Both the position numbers and the translations under genes were made by a program. From Bacteroidales bacterium (lineage in GTDB: Bacteria > Bacteroidota > Bacteroidia > Bacteroidales > UBA932), in NCBI GenBank assembly GCA_017428725.1, contig JAFRQH010000017.1, positions 62,001-126,000 on the forward strand: a stretch of DNA of 64,000 nucleotides. Direction: 5' to 3'. Below are positions 30,114 to 39,918 of the stretch, piece after piece (position 1 is the first letter of the stretch; each line of letters begins with the position of its first letter). Below the pieces are notes generated by a model, which was not told the DNA's origin, did not search any database, and saw only the letters and a program-made list of their open reading frames with translations.

Positions 30114-32534
30114 CTAGCGTTCGGTGCGGAGGATTTCGACAGGGCCGATCAGGCCGGACTCCACCAGCGGATCGTCCTTGGCGAAGGCCTTGTAGATGAC
30201 CACCGTCTTGCGGCCGGCGGACGGCCGGGGGAGACCCTTCTCCAGCCACTCGGGGACATTGAGCATCCGCTGCCCCCGTCCGCCGCGTCCGCTGGCGGAC
30301 CACTCGATGTCGTCGGGTTCGAACTCGTCGCCGATCAGCCGGTTGACCCAGAGGTTCGAGACTTCAATCTCCAGAGTGTTCTGTCCTTTGTGCAGCAAGC
30401 GGGTGATGTCCGTGCGGAAGGGCGGGGTCCAGAGCGTGCCGGCGTCGCGGCCGTTGACCCGGACTACGGACAGGTTCATCACCTTGCCGAGGTCGAGGCA
30501 GTAGGCGGATTTCCTGTCGACCTGGTCGACCGTGAACGTGGTGGTGTAGGTCGCCGTGCCGGAGAAATACTTCACGCCCTTGTCTTCGGAGTCGCTCCAG
30601 GACATCAGCTTGTCCATCGTGATGGAGGCGGGGGCGCCCCAGCCCTCGGGGAAAGTGACCGTCCAGGGGCCGCCGACAGAGGCGACCGCGTCGAACTTCG
30701 GAGAGCGGTCCTCCAGGCCGGGACCGGCATCCCGGGCGGCCTTCCGGAACACGATGAAGCGTGACCCGCGGGGTTCCAGTGGCTCCAGGACAAGGGTTTT
30801 GCCGTCCTGGATGGCCCAGGATGCGGCATCCCGGACTTCCACCGTCTTAGGGTCCCAGACCTCGGGGACCTTTCCCGGGAGGGCGAAGGTGAGCGTGGCG
30901 GAGACGGGCTCGTCGGCCGTGTTGACCACGAACCAGTACTGCGTCCCGTCGTCGTCGACGCGGTGGATCCACTGCACGTGGCTGTCGTCCGCCTGCAGGG
31001 TCGGATCCTGGGAGGTGTAGTCGTCAACGAACCGGCCCCGGCGCAGCAACGCCTGGCAGCGCGTGAAATACGTGAAGAGCTTGTCGGCGCCATCCTTCCA
31101 CCAGGTCTGGCCAGGGGTCCACTGCGTGCCCCACTGGCCGAAAGTCATGCCCGGCTTGACCTGGGTCCAGGGATTCTGCGCTCCGGCGTGGAACATGAAT
31201 CCGTTGATACCCAGGCAGAAAGCCTTGTCTCCGACGATCTTGAGGCCGCTCGGGTCATCCTTCCAGGCATAGCCGGGGATGCAGGTGAACCCTTCGGCAT
31301 AGACGGTCTGGCGGCCTCCGCGCCGGGCGGCGGCGACGACCATCGGCACCTCGGGCCATCCCCAGGTGAGGGGCTGGGTCCAGAACTCCGCGGCGACCGG
31401 ATCCGAAGGATCCAGCTTGCTGATCAGCAGGTCCGTATCGATCGGATTGAAGGGCTGGGCCCGGCCTGTGCCGTAGGGCTCGACCAGGAGCACCAGGCCG
31501 TTCTCGTGCGCAAGTTTGCTGAGGGTCCCGTAGTAGTATTCCGCGAACAGGTCCTTGACGGTCGCCGTCCAGTCCCCGATCACTTTGTCGCTCTCTTCCT
31601 TGCTGCGGACCGTCTGCCCGACCAGCGCGGGGAGCCAAGGGAGGATGTCATAGCCTTTCCTGTCGGAAAACTCCTCGGGGAAGTTCCGCGTCCATTCCTG
31701 GCCGCCGGCTTCGTAGCTGTCCACCTCGAAACGCGTGAAGGTCCGGCCCGTCTCCTCGCCGGCGATCTCGATGATCTGCCGGGGATACAGTTCCCAGAAT
31801 GCGCGGACGGCCTCCGGATTCATCTTGTCGCACTCCAGCCCTACGCCGCCCTCCGGGGCCGTGGCGTAGTTGGTCTTGGCATTGGTAGTCTGGCCGAAGC
31901 GGTAGAGGATCCATCTGCCCTGAGGGACGGCCCACTCGAGCGCACCGTCCGGACCGGGCGCGGCCGGGACCACGACCACTTCTTCCAGCACACCGTCCTT
32001 GCCCGGCCGGGCTGCCAGCACGGCGACATCCTCATAATAGTTCCATTGTGGATCCACTTCCGGGCGTGGGAGGACCGTCTTGACGCTCCTGCCCGTCCCC
32101 CGGACCGGCGTCTCGGTCCAGACGAGTTTCTGCATCGAGAGCTCCGGTTTGACCGTCGGGAACGCGCTCGAAGACCAGCCCGGGCAGTTGTGCGTGCCGA
32201 AGGTCAGGCCGAGCCGCTTGCATTCGCTGATGGCATGTCGCATCAGCTCCCGCCAGTTGTCGGTGCCGATGGCGTTGGTGGTGTCCTTGACCAGGATCTG
32301 TGTCTCGCTGCCGACCAGGAACTGCTGCACACCGCCGATTCCGGCTTTCTGGTACGCTTCCAGGTCCTGGGTGATGCCTTCCTTGGTCACGAGCCCGTCC
32401 ATCCATTGCCAGATCATGATGGGCTTGGCGTCTTCGGGCGGGGAGAGGAATGCCTGCTCGAGCGTCTGTGTCCGGGAGCAGGAGGCCAGCAGCAGAAATG
32501 CCGCTGCCAAAAGGAAGGAATGCTTAACGGTCAT
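30114..32534 (-). CDS. GH106-like alpha-L-rhamnosidase lipoprotein
   Basis: An 806-residue lipoprotein (LLLASC, Cys at residue 19) related to GH106. The family-typical opening is IMIWQWMDGLVTKEGITQDL with AGIGGVQQF, followed by THNCPGWSSS and EVDSYEAGGQEWTRNFPEEF. A C-terminal beta-sandwich (about 690-800: LDLGKVMNLSVVRVNGRDAG, LEIEVSNLWVN) closes the chain. GH106 enzymes remove alpha-L-rhamnose, for example from rhamnogalacturonan. It lies 17 bases behind the anti-sigma gene in an operon with the sigma factor, divergent from SusCD, so the locus probably targets a rhamnose-containing glycan. The catalytic glutamates were not assigned. Confidence 0.85.
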   Translation of the reverse strand: MTVKHSFLLAAAFLLLASCSRTQTLEQAFLSPPEDAKPIMIWQWMDGLVTKEGITQDLEAYQKAGIGGVQQFLVGSETQILVKDTTNAIGTDNWRELMRHAISECKRLGLTFGTHNCPGWSSSAFPTVKPELSMQKLVWTETPVRGTGRSVKTVLPRPEVDPQWNYYEDVAVLAARPGKDGVLEEVVVVPAAPGPDGALEWAVPQGRWILYRFGQTTNAKTNYATAPEGGVGLECDKMNPEAVRAFWELYPRQIIEIAGEETGRTFTRFEVDSYEAGGQEWTRNFPEEFSDRKGYDILPWLPALVGQTVRSKEESDKVIGDWTATVKDLFAEYYYGTLSKLAHENGLVLLVEPYGTGRAQPFNPIDTDLLISKLDPSDPVAAEFWTQPLTWGWPEVPMVVAAARRGGRQTVYAEGFTCIPGYAWKDDPSGLKIVGDKAFCLGINGFMFHAGAQNPWTQVKPGMTFGQWGTQWTPGQTWWKDGADKLFTYFTRCQALLRRGRFVDDYTSQDPTLQADDSHVQWIHRVDDDGTQYWFVVNTADEPVSATLTFALPGKVPEVWDPKTVEVRDAASWAIQDGKTLVLEPLEPRGSRFIVFRKAARDAGPGLEDRSPKFDAVASVGGPWTVTFPEGWGAPASITMDKLMSWSDSEDKGVKYFSGTATYTTTFTVDQVDRKSAYCLDLGKVMNLSVVRVNGRDAGTLWTPPFRTDITRLLHKGQNTLEIEVSNLWVNRLIGDEFEPDDIEWSASGRGGRGQRMLNVPEWLEKGLPRPSAGRKTVVIYKAFAKDDPLVESGLIGPVEILRTER

Positions 32535-32551
32535 GGTAGTACTATGTCTGA

Positions 32552-33445
32552 TTAGTAGATGATGATGTCGCGTCCGTTTATCTGGTATTTGAATTTGCCG
32601 GTGGTCGACAGGGCGTTCATCACTTCGCCCAGGGTCTGTTCCTGCCTGAGGAAGTCTCCGTAGAACCGCAGTCCGGCGAGTTTCTCATTACTCAGCGTAA
32701 TGTTGACGTTGTAGCATCTCTCGATGTCCTCGATGATGACGGGCAGCGCTTCCCCGTCGAAGATCAGCCGGCCGTTGATCCACTGCATGTAGTTGGAACT
32801 CTCGCAGAACTCGATGGTGATGGTGCCGTTTTCCTTGTCCACGGCCCCCTTCTGGTTGGGTTTCAGGTGTTTCTCCTCAGAGGGGTTCACCAGGCTGCTC
32901 ATCGCTACCCGGCCTTCTTCGAGACTGACGACAGCCTCCGGGTCGGTCGGATAGTCACGGAGGTTGAACTTGGTGCCCAGCACGCGGACACGGACGTTGT
33001 TCGTACAGACCTGGAAAGGCAGGGTCTCCTTATGGGTCACCTCGAAGTATCCTTCGCCGTTAAGGGTGACCTGCCGGTCGTTAACGCCAAATTCCTGGGA
33101 ATAAGTGAGCGACGAGCCGGCGTTCAACCAAACGACGGTCCCGTCGGGCAAGGTCATCTTGCTCCGGGAGCCGGAGGGGGCCTCGATCTTTATGTCCGCC
33201 ATCTTTGACTCGATGTCGGAGCGTCCGGCCCGGAATGAAAGGACGGAAACGATGGCTAAGAGCGACAGGGCGGCAAAGGATGAAAGGCCGTATACGAAAC
33301 GCCGTTTCCTTCTCTTGGACCGATCGACCCGGTCCAGGAAATGGGTGAACGCCGTCGTGGAGCCATAAGAAGCCAGTTCTTCCCGGGAAACGGAAGAAAA
33401 GAGAATCTCTTCATCGGAAATATGTATTCTGTTCGAATTATCCAT
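32552..33445 (-). CDS. FecR-family anti-sigma factor
   Basis: A 297-residue inner-membrane anti-sigma factor. The cytoplasmic N-terminus (1-45) should hold the ECF sigma factor; one transmembrane helix spans about 51-71; the periplasmic FecR domain (about 85-175: LPDGTVVWLNAGSSLTY, LNGEGYFEV) is followed by a DUF4974-like domain (about 225-297) that contacts the SusC STN domain in related systems. It follows the sigma gene by 42 bases and precedes the GH106 gene. Transport of ligand by the divergent SusC should release the sigma factor. Confidence 0.93.
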   Translation of the reverse strand: MDNSNRIHISDEEILFSSVSREELASYGSTTAFTHFLDRVDRSKRRKRRFVYGLSSFAALSLLAIVSVLSFRAGRSDIESKMADIKIEAPSGSRSKMTLPDGTVVWLNAGSSLTYSQEFGVNDRQVTLNGEGYFEVTHKETLPFQVCTNNVRVRVLGTKFNLRDYPTDPEAVVSLEEGRVAMSSLVNPSEEKHLKPNQKGAVDKENGTITIEFCESSNYMQWINGRLIFDGEALPVIIEDIERCYNVNITLSNEKLAGLRFYGDFLRQEQTLGEVMNALSTTGKFKYQINGRDIIIY

Positions 33446-33487
33446 ATTATATTAATGTGACGAATTCTTGTTCTGCTCGGGTAGTCA

Positions 33488-34060
33488 TCAGTGTATCAGG
33501 AACAACAGGAAGGCGAGGACCAGGTATTTGTCCAGGCTCTCCCGCAGAGCTGCGAGCGCTGCTTTCATATGGTATTTGACCGTGTTCGAGGAAATACCCA
33601 TCCTTGCGGCGATCTCCTCATATTTCAAATTGGCAAAGCGGCTCATCTTGAACACTTCGCGCGTCTTTTCCGGAAGCGCTTCTATGCTGTCGTTGATGGC
33701 ATATTCCATCTCGCGTTCCAACAGGATTCCCAGCGGAGATGACGTGGCTGGGGCGTTATCGTCCAGCAGGCCGAGGTCTGTCTCCGTCCTGACTGGCCGG
33801 GACTTCAGATGGTCCAGACAACGGTTCCGCACGCTGGCCATAAGGTACGACCGGATGGAAGAATTGATGGAGACGGTGCGCCGCCGTTCCCAAAGCCGGA
33901 AGATGACGTCCCCAACCAGACACTCTGCAAGATAACAATCCCTTACATATTGGAAAGCTACGTGGCAAAGAACGGCATAGTGGCGGTCAAACAGGTATTT
34001 GTATGCCGCGTTGTCCCCTTCTTTCAGCCGGGCTAGCAATATTTCCTCGTTCGGGTCCAT
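33488..34060 (-). CDS. ECF-type RNA polymerase sigma factor
   Basis: A 190-residue sigma-70 family ECF protein. The ATG is at 34060; an in-frame TTG two codons upstream is less likely. Region 2 covers about 15-85 (YKYLFDRHYAVLCHVAFQYV, DVIFRLWERR) and region 4 about 115-175 (LPEKTREVFKMSRF, YEEIAARMGISSNTVKYHM), a helix-turn-helix that reads the -35 element. The C-terminus is unusually hydrophobic (KYLVLAFLLFLIH). Partner of the FecR-like protein. The likely targets are the divergent SusCD genes and its own operon. Confidence 0.94.
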   Translation of the reverse strand: MDPNEEILLARLKEGDNAAYKYLFDRHYAVLCHVAFQYVRDCYLAECLVGDVIFRLWERRRTVSINSSIRSYLMASVRNRCLDHLKSRPVRTETDLGLLDDNAPATSSPLGILLEREMEYAINDSIEALPEKTREVFKMSRFANLKYEEIAARMGISSNTVKYHMKAALAALRESLDKYLVLAFLLFLIH

Positions 34061-34163
34061 TTCCAAAGGTTGACAGGTCAGAATAAAGCAAAGCTTAATT
34101 TATATAAGACGAGAAATTACAGATAACGGGTAGGCGGATCGATCAAGAAATGCCAGGCATCTT

Positions 34164-34171
34164 TATTTTTG
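34164..34171 (+). promoter_or_regulatory. -7-like box upstream of the STN-SusC gene
   Basis: TATTTTTG, a perfect TAnnTTTG match, about 104 bases before the start at 34275. The gene may also be read by the neighbouring ECF sigma factor, whose site I cannot identify. The rest of the 214-base gap is A/T-rich without other clear signals. Confidence 0.45.
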
Positions 34172-34274
34172 TAATCAAGGCGTTAATACTGAACAAAAGC
34201 GGCTACCCACTATATGTTATTTTTCGTCTAATTTAAAAAAAATAACTAAATAGCTTTAACCAATCACTAATTGA

Positions 34275-37200
34275 ATGAAAAAAGTATTTACAGTTTTTTT
34301 CCTGTTCTTGTGCTGTGTGTGCGCATTTGCCCAAAACGTACACATTGATTTACAGAACGTGACGGTCCGGAGAGCCATCTCGGAAGTCAAGCAGCAAACG
34401 GATTACTCATTTGTCTTCGAAGCTTCGGACCTGAACCTTCGCACGAGGGTCAATGTCAAAGCTGAGACTTTGGACCAGGCCGTGAAGCAGATCCTTGCCG
34501 GGCAGGATGTCAGCTACACGATCCAGGGCAAATCCATCATCATTCACAAAGGGAAGGGCAATGCGGCTCCGGCCGGTAATCCGAACAAGAATGTCATCCG
34601 GGGCAAGGTCCTGGATGAGCAGGGGAATCCGCTGCCCGGTGTTACGATCATCGAATCGGGGACCCGCAACGGTGTCCTTACGGATGCGGGTGGAAATTTT
34701 ACGATTTCCGTTTCTCCCGGTGCTGACCTGGAAAGTTCCTGCCTGGGTTTCGAAACGGTTCTGGCGAAAGCGGATGCTGCCGCTCCGGTAGTCATCCGGA
34801 TGCGTGAGGAGGTCAGCGCTCTGGACGAAGCGGTTGTCATCGGTTATGGTACGATCAAGAAATCCAGCTTGACCGGAGCCGTGGCAAGCGTCAAAATGGA
34901 GAAAGTCGAGAAGACGGGCTCCGTCGACGTGGCGAACGCCCTGATGGGCCGTGTCGCCGGATTGGATATCATGCAGACGGCGGTCTCTCCGGACGCCAAT
35001 TATTCTGTCATCATCCGCGGCCAGGCTTCCACCGGCGCCGGCAACTCGCCGTTGTATGTCATCGACGGTTTCCCGGGCGGCGACATCAACTCGGTCAATC
35101 CCAACGACATCGAATCGATCGAGGTCCTGAAGGACGCTTCCTCGACCTCCATTTACGGTGCACGTGCGGCTAACGGCGTCATCCTGGTCACGACCCGCAA
35201 GGGCCGGGAAGGCACTGCGCAGGTCAACTTCCGCGCATACGCTTCCGCCCAGTTCATCGAGAATCCTTACAACATCATGGGAGCCTCCGAGTACATGACG
35301 ACGGTCAATGATTACTATTACGAGAAATGGCTCTATAACAACAAGATAGCTCCGTACGGGAGTACTGATCCCTCCACGGTTACCAACGTGCCCACCTATC
35401 CGTTCTCCCAGGCGGACATCGCCGGCGTGACGAATACGGACTACTGGAACCTGATGACCCGGGTCGGCATCATCAACGAAGAGAACCTTTCAATCAGCGG
35501 GGGCACCCAGAAGACGCATTATCTTCTCTCCCTGGGGCACTTCCGCCAGGATGGCGTGCTGAAGAACAGCGACCACGAGAAGTTCAACTTCCGGGTCAAT
35601 ATGGACTATAACTTCAACAAGTGGCTTTCCACGGGTGTGACGACGACGGCATCCCGCTCGCTCTACAACAAACTGCAGACTTCGGGCAACAGTGACAACC
35701 TCAGCGTCATCAATTCCATCCTAATGTTCCCCAATTACATCGAGCCTTACGATGCCGACGGGAATTACCGGCTCAACAGCCAGCACCCGATGGACAACCC
35801 GCTCTCCCTGCTCGAGATGACGAACAAGCAGAGCAGCAACCGCTTCCTGATCAACAATTACTGGACGGCGCAGATCCTCCCCGAACTGGTCGCACGGGTC
35901 AGCTGGGGCCTGAACTACTCCGAGAACCGGAACAGCGCCTATTATCCCAAGAGTACTTATACGGGCCGGCAGACCAACTCCAAGGCCAATGTGTCCCACA
36001 CCACCCGCAACGACTACCTGCTTGATGCCACGCTGACCTACAGCAAGGTGTTTGCAGACATCCATTCGCTGAAACTTATGGCCGGATATGCCTATCAGAA
36101 GTACACGACTTCCGGTTTGAGCGCGAGCAATTCCGACTTCATCTCCGACAGTTTCAACGTCTACAACCTCGGCGGTGGCGGCGACCTGACCAAGTCGGTC
36201 GGAAGCTCCTGGTCTTCCAATAAATACGTGTCCTGGTTCGGCCGTGTCAATTACGACCTCAAGGACCGGTACCTCTTCACTTTCACCGTCCGCACGGACG
36301 GCTCCGACCGCTTCGGTTCCAACAACCGTTACGGTGTCTTCCCTTCCGGGGCCTTTGGCTGGCGTATCAGTGAAGAGCCTTGGATGAAGGACGTCGCCTG
36401 GCTGTCGAACCTCAAGCTGCGGGCCAGCCTGGGCCAGACCGGTAACGCCGAAATCGGTGGCAATGCCTATGGTTACTACCGCACCGGCGCCAACGCCGTC
36501 ATCGGCAACGCTTTGATCAGCGGCGTGTCCGAGTCCCAGCTTTCCAATATGCACCTGAAGTGGGAGACCACCACGGAACTTAACCTCGGTCTGGACTTCG
36601 GTTTCTTCAACAACCGGATCACCGGTACCTTCGAATACTACCGGAAGGTCATCAATGACCTGCTGGATTCCCGCAACGTCGGTTCCTATTATCCTGTGTC
36701 TTCCGTGGCCGACAACCTGGGTTCCACCCAGAGCCAGGGCGTCGAGTTCCAGCTCACCACCCGCAACATTGCGACGAGTAAATTCCAGTGGACCACGGAC
36801 CTCACCCTGGCGCACTATAAGGACCGGTGGCGCGAGCGGAACCCGTTCACGATCCTGTCAGTGTACCAGGGCGCGACCGATCCGCTCCACATCACCTGGG
36901 GATATGTTACGGATGGCCTGATCAAGGAAGGAGAGAAAGTCCCTTGGGATGCCAACGCCGCCCCGGGCTCCATCAAGGTCGTCGACCTCAATGGCGACGA
37001 CAAGATTGACGACAACGACAAGACCATCATCTGCGATTCCGCACCGGCCCTCACGATCGGTTTGAACAACACGTTCTACTGGAATAATTTCGACCTGTCC
37101 TTCTTCTTCTACGGCGCCATCGGACAGCAGCGCTACAACAATACGCTGCAGGATTGTCTGAAGCCCAGCCGTCTGAACTATCTGGACAACATCACGACCG

Positions 37201-37505
37201 CCACGCGCGATATCTGGACGTCCAAGAACAAGTCCGGAAAATATCCGAACGGCTTCTATACCAAGTGGGAGAGCGCCTCGGACTTCTGGGTGGAGAACGC
37301 CAGCTTCCTCCGCCTGAAGCATCTCACCTTCGGCTACACGCTTCCGCGGACGGTGCTTCGTGGTCTGAGCCATTGCCGCTTCTACCTGGATGCGCAGAAC
37401 CTTTTCGTCATCACTGGTTATTCCGGTATCGATCCTGAGGCCGACAGCTTCGCGGCATACCCGAACCAGCGGACCTTCTCCCTTGGTGTCGACATTACCT
37501 TTTAA
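34275..37505 (+). CDS. SusC-like transporter with STN signalling domain
   Basis: A 1076-residue TonB-dependent outer-membrane transporter. After the signal peptide (ends CAFAQ) comes an STN domain (about 21-88: VHIDLQNVTVRRAISEV, IIIHKGKG), which signals to the FecR anti-sigma factor. Then follow a carboxypeptidase-regulatory-like domain (about 108-180), the plug (VVIGYGTIKKSSLTG near 188, GVILVTTRKG near 301) and a barrel ending LGVDITF. Divergent from the sigma/anti-sigma/GH106 operon and 12 bases upstream of its SusD. The substrate is probably a rhamnose-containing oligosaccharide, inferred from GH106. Confidence 0.95.
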   Translation: MKKVFTVFFLFLCCVCAFAQNVHIDLQNVTVRRAISEVKQQTDYSFVFEASDLNLRTRVNVKAETLDQAVKQILAGQDVSYTIQGKSIIIHKGKGNAAPAGNPNKNVIRGKVLDEQGNPLPGVTIIESGTRNGVLTDAGGNFTISVSPGADLESSCLGFETVLAKADAAAPVVIRMREEVSALDEAVVIGYGTIKKSSLTGAVASVKMEKVEKTGSVDVANALMGRVAGLDIMQTAVSPDANYSVIIRGQASTGAGNSPLYVIDGFPGGDINSVNPNDIESIEVLKDASSTSIYGARAANGVILVTTRKGREGTAQVNFRAYASAQFIENPYNIMGASEYMTTVNDYYYEKWLYNNKIAPYGSTDPSTVTNVPTYPFSQADIAGVTNTDYWNLMTRVGIINEENLSISGGTQKTHYLLSLGHFRQDGVLKNSDHEKFNFRVNMDYNFNKWLSTGVTTTASRSLYNKLQTSGNSDNLSVINSILMFPNYIEPYDADGNYRLNSQHPMDNPLSLLEMTNKQSSNRFLINNYWTAQILPELVARVSWGLNYSENRNSAYYPKSTYTGRQTNSKANVSHTTRNDYLLDATLTYSKVFADIHSLKLMAGYAYQKYTTSGLSASNSDFISDSFNVYNLGGGGDLTKSVGSSWSSNKYVSWFGRVNYDLKDRYLFTFTVRTDGSDRFGSNNRYGVFPSGAFGWRISEEPWMKDVAWLSNLKLRASLGQTGNAEIGGNAYGYYRTGANAVIGNALISGVSESQLSNMHLKWETTTELNLGLDFGFFNNRITGTFEYYRKVINDLLDSRNVGSYYPVSSVADNLGSTQSQGVEFQLTTRNIATSKFQWTTDLTLAHYKDRWRERNPFTILSVYQGATDPLHITWGYVTDGLIKEGEKVPWDANAAPGSIKVVDLNGDDKIDDNDKTIICDSAPALTIGLNNTFYWNNFDLSFFFYGAIGQQRYNNTLQDCLKPSRLNYLDNITTATRDIWTSKNKSGKYPNGFYTKWESASDFWVENASFLRLKHLTFGYTLPRTVLRGLSHCRFYLDAQNLFVITGYSGIDPEADSFAAYPNQRTFSLGVDITF

Positions 37506-37517
37506 TCCGTCCCGAAT

Positions 37518-39005
37518 ATGAAAAAAAGCATAAAGAAAGCATTTGGCGCAATCGCATTGTCGGTCACTCTCCTCGCGGGATGTACGGACCTGACATATGA
37601 GAATTATACCTATATCGATTCTGAGTCCTTCCCGAAATCGGCTGAAGACCTGTATGCATCCTTGATCGGCGTATACAATGTGTTGGGCAGCACTTTCATC
37701 CAGGTATGGCTCAACAATGCCGGCCTGACAGCGCAGGAGCTGCCCACGGACGAACTGAACACCGGATGGACCAGCAACCCCTGGATCATCTACGATACAT
37801 ACCTCTGGACAGCCAACAACGATCCGATCAAGGGATTGTACAACTCTTACCAGAAAGGTATCACGAAAGCGACGAAGATCATCGTCGCCGTGGAGAACTC
37901 CAACAACCTGACGGAGAAGACGAAGTCGCAGTACATCGCCGAACTCAAGGCCCTGCGGGTCTTTTTCATGCAGCAGATATATTCCCTGGTGGGTCCGATG
38001 CCGGTTGTCCGTGATCCGTCGGTGGCGACGGATGTGTACACGGAGTGGAAGCCTTCACGACCCACGCGCGCAGAATATGTGTCCTGGATGGAGGACGACA
38101 TCCTCTCTTCCTATAAGGATCTGGCGGTGTCCGTGGATAACCAGAACTGGGGTCGTATGACACAGGGTGCTTCCCTTGCCCTGCTTATGAAGATCTACCT
38201 GAACGAGAAGCGCTGGGACGACGTGATCGACATTGCCAACCGGATCATCGCCTTGGGCCAGTATTCCCTGATGCCGACTTATAAGGCCCTGTTCGACATC
38301 GCCAACGAGGGACCCCAGAATACGGAAGAGATTTTCGTCGTAGGCCGTGTGGTTTCCAACACTTCCTTTGCCTGGTCCTGGTTCACCGTCGTGCTGCCCA
38401 ACTATCCGATGTACAAGGGGCAGGTCTCGGATATCACAGGTATTTCCGGCGGCCTCAAGGTTCCCTGGTCCTTCTATGACAAATACGAGCCGTTCGACGG
38501 CCGTCTCTGCAACCTGATTCGTTATTATTACGACACGGATGGCAACTATGTGGATTTCCGTGAGGTCGTCCACGCCAAGCAGACGGGCGCCAACCCGATG
38601 AAGTACAGCGAGGATCCCGACCAGGTGGGTGGCTATCAAGGCAGCGATGCCGTCATCCTGCGGTATGCGGATGTCCTGCTCTCAAAGGCGGAGGCATTGA
38701 ATCAGAAAAACGGCCCTACTGCGGAATGCATCGAACTGATCAACCAGATCCGTCGCCGTGCCGGTGCCACTGAGATCAAGCTGGGCGATTTCACGAAAGA
38801 GAGCCTGAATGATTTCCTGCTGGACGAGCGTGGCCGCGAGTTCTATTGTGAGGGTCTCCGCCGGGACGACTTGATCCGGCACGGAAAATTCGTCAGCAGC
38901 GTCGCTGAACAGGGGCTCCATCCCGAAGAGTACCACGCCCTATATCCTGTGCCTCAGTCCGTCATCGACGAGAATCCGAACATCGTGCAGAATCCTGGTT
39001 ATTAG
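37518..39005 (+). CDS. SusD-like surface glycan-binding lipoprotein
   Basis: A 495-residue RagB/SusD-family lipoprotein (lipobox LLAGC, Cys at residue 22) and partner of the preceding SusC. The SusD core shows in ELKALRVFFMQQIYSLVGPMPVV, GASLALLMKIYLNEKRWDDVI and the C-terminal VILRYADVLLSKAEALN / LRRDDLIRHGKF. It should bind the oligosaccharide over the SusC pore. A strong terminator follows 64 bases later. Confidence 0.94.
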   Translation: MKKSIKKAFGAIALSVTLLAGCTDLTYENYTYIDSESFPKSAEDLYASLIGVYNVLGSTFIQVWLNNAGLTAQELPTDELNTGWTSNPWIIYDTYLWTANNDPIKGLYNSYQKGITKATKIIVAVENSNNLTEKTKSQYIAELKALRVFFMQQIYSLVGPMPVVRDPSVATDVYTEWKPSRPTRAEYVSWMEDDILSSYKDLAVSVDNQNWGRMTQGASLALLMKIYLNEKRWDDVIDIANRIIALGQYSLMPTYKALFDIANEGPQNTEEIFVVGRVVSNTSFAWSWFTVVLPNYPMYKGQVSDITGISGGLKVPWSFYDKYEPFDGRLCNLIRYYYDTDGNYVDFREVVHAKQTGANPMKYSEDPDQVGGYQGSDAVILRYADVLLSKAEALNQKNGPTAECIELINQIRRRAGATEIKLGDFTKESLNDFLLDERGREFYCEGLRRDDLIRHGKFVSSVAEQGLHPEEYHALYPVPQSVIDENPNIVQNPGY

Positions 39006-39069
39006 CAGAAATGGTTAATGGATTGGTTGGAATAAAGGTTAAACAGACAGTTTGCTAAGAACCAAGATT

Positions 39070-39103
39070 GCGGGCGGCTTGTTTCAAGCCGCCCGCTTTA
39101 TTG
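39070..39103. terminator. Rho-independent terminator after SusCD
   Basis: A 12-base-pair GC-rich stem (39070-39081 with 39085-39096), 3-base loop, then TTTATT on the + strand. It lies between the convergent SusD and omega-amidase genes; the minus-strand U tract is weak. Confidence 0.85.
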
Positions 39104-39120
39104 TACCGGAGTGAAGATGC

Positions 39121-39918
39121 TCAGATCAGTTTGAACGCATCCGCGTCCTCCAGGACCGGGAACTTGACGCGGTAGGCGGTGAGGTGCGCGAGGTCGATCT
39201 CGCTGCAGACGATGCCTTCGCGGCCGTCCTCGGCCGCCGCCAGCGTCTCGCCGTAGGGCCCGATCAGGGCGGTGCCGCCATTGTACTTGCAGGCGGGATC
39301 CTCGCCCACGCGGTTCACGGCCGCGACGTAGCAGGCGTTCTCGATGGCCCGGGCGCGCGCGAGCGTGTCCCACGCGTAGCGGCGCACCTCCGGCCAGCTG
39401 GCCACGAGCAGGATGGCGTCGTAGTCATTTCGGTTGCGCAGCCATACGGGGAAGCGCAGGTCGTAGCAGACGGCCAGCAGGAAGCGCACGCCCAGGTACT
39501 TGACCACGATGCGCTCGCTCCCGGCGCTGAAACGCTCGCCCTCGCCACCGTAGCCGAACAGGTGGCGCTTGTCATACTGCTCGTAGGTCCCGTCGGGACG
39601 CACGAAGTAGAAGCGGTTCACGCAGGTGACATCCCCGCCTTCCCCTTTGCCATTCCCGGCCTGGACGGGAATCTCCAGCGCGATGCTCCCTGCGATCGCG
39701 GCATGCAGCTCCGCCGCCTTGGCCTGCATCCAGCGCAGGCCGGCGGAGGGGTCGTGCTCGACCGTGGCATCCGGCAGCGTGGCGAAGCCCGTGGTGAACA
39801 TCTCGGGCAGCACATACAGGTCGGCCTGCGGCGCCGTGGCGAGCAGGCCGTCCAGATGAACACAATTCGCCTGGGGATCCCCCCAGGCGATATCGTGTTG
39901 GATCAGACAGACCTTCAT
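39121..39918 (-). CDS. Carbon-nitrogen hydrolase, omega-amidase-like
   Basis: A 265-residue cytoplasmic nitrilase-superfamily enzyme with the complete Glu-Lys-Cys triad: E39 (LPEMFTTGF), K117 (YDKRHLF) and C151 (AVCYDLRFP). The length and the motifs LPEMFTTGF and VCYDLRFPVW match omega-amidases of the YafV/Nit2 type, which deaminate alpha-ketoglutaramate and related amides. The start overlaps the transporter stop by one base (TAATG), so it is translationally coupled to the uronate operon. Why a nitrilase belongs there is unclear; it may simply be carried along. Confidence 0.88.
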   Translation of the reverse strand: MKVCLIQHDIAWGDPQANCVHLDGLLATAPQADLYVLPEMFTTGFATLPDATVEHDPSAGLRWMQAKAAELHAAIAGSIALEIPVQAGNGKGEGGDVTCVNRFYFVRPDGTYEQYDKRHLFGYGGEGERFSAGSERIVVKYLGVRFLLAVCYDLRFPVWLRNRNDYDAILLVASWPEVRRYAWDTLARARAIENACYVAAVNRVGEDPACKYNGGTALIGPYGETLAAAEDGREGIVCSEIDLAHLTAYRVKFPVLEDADAFKLI

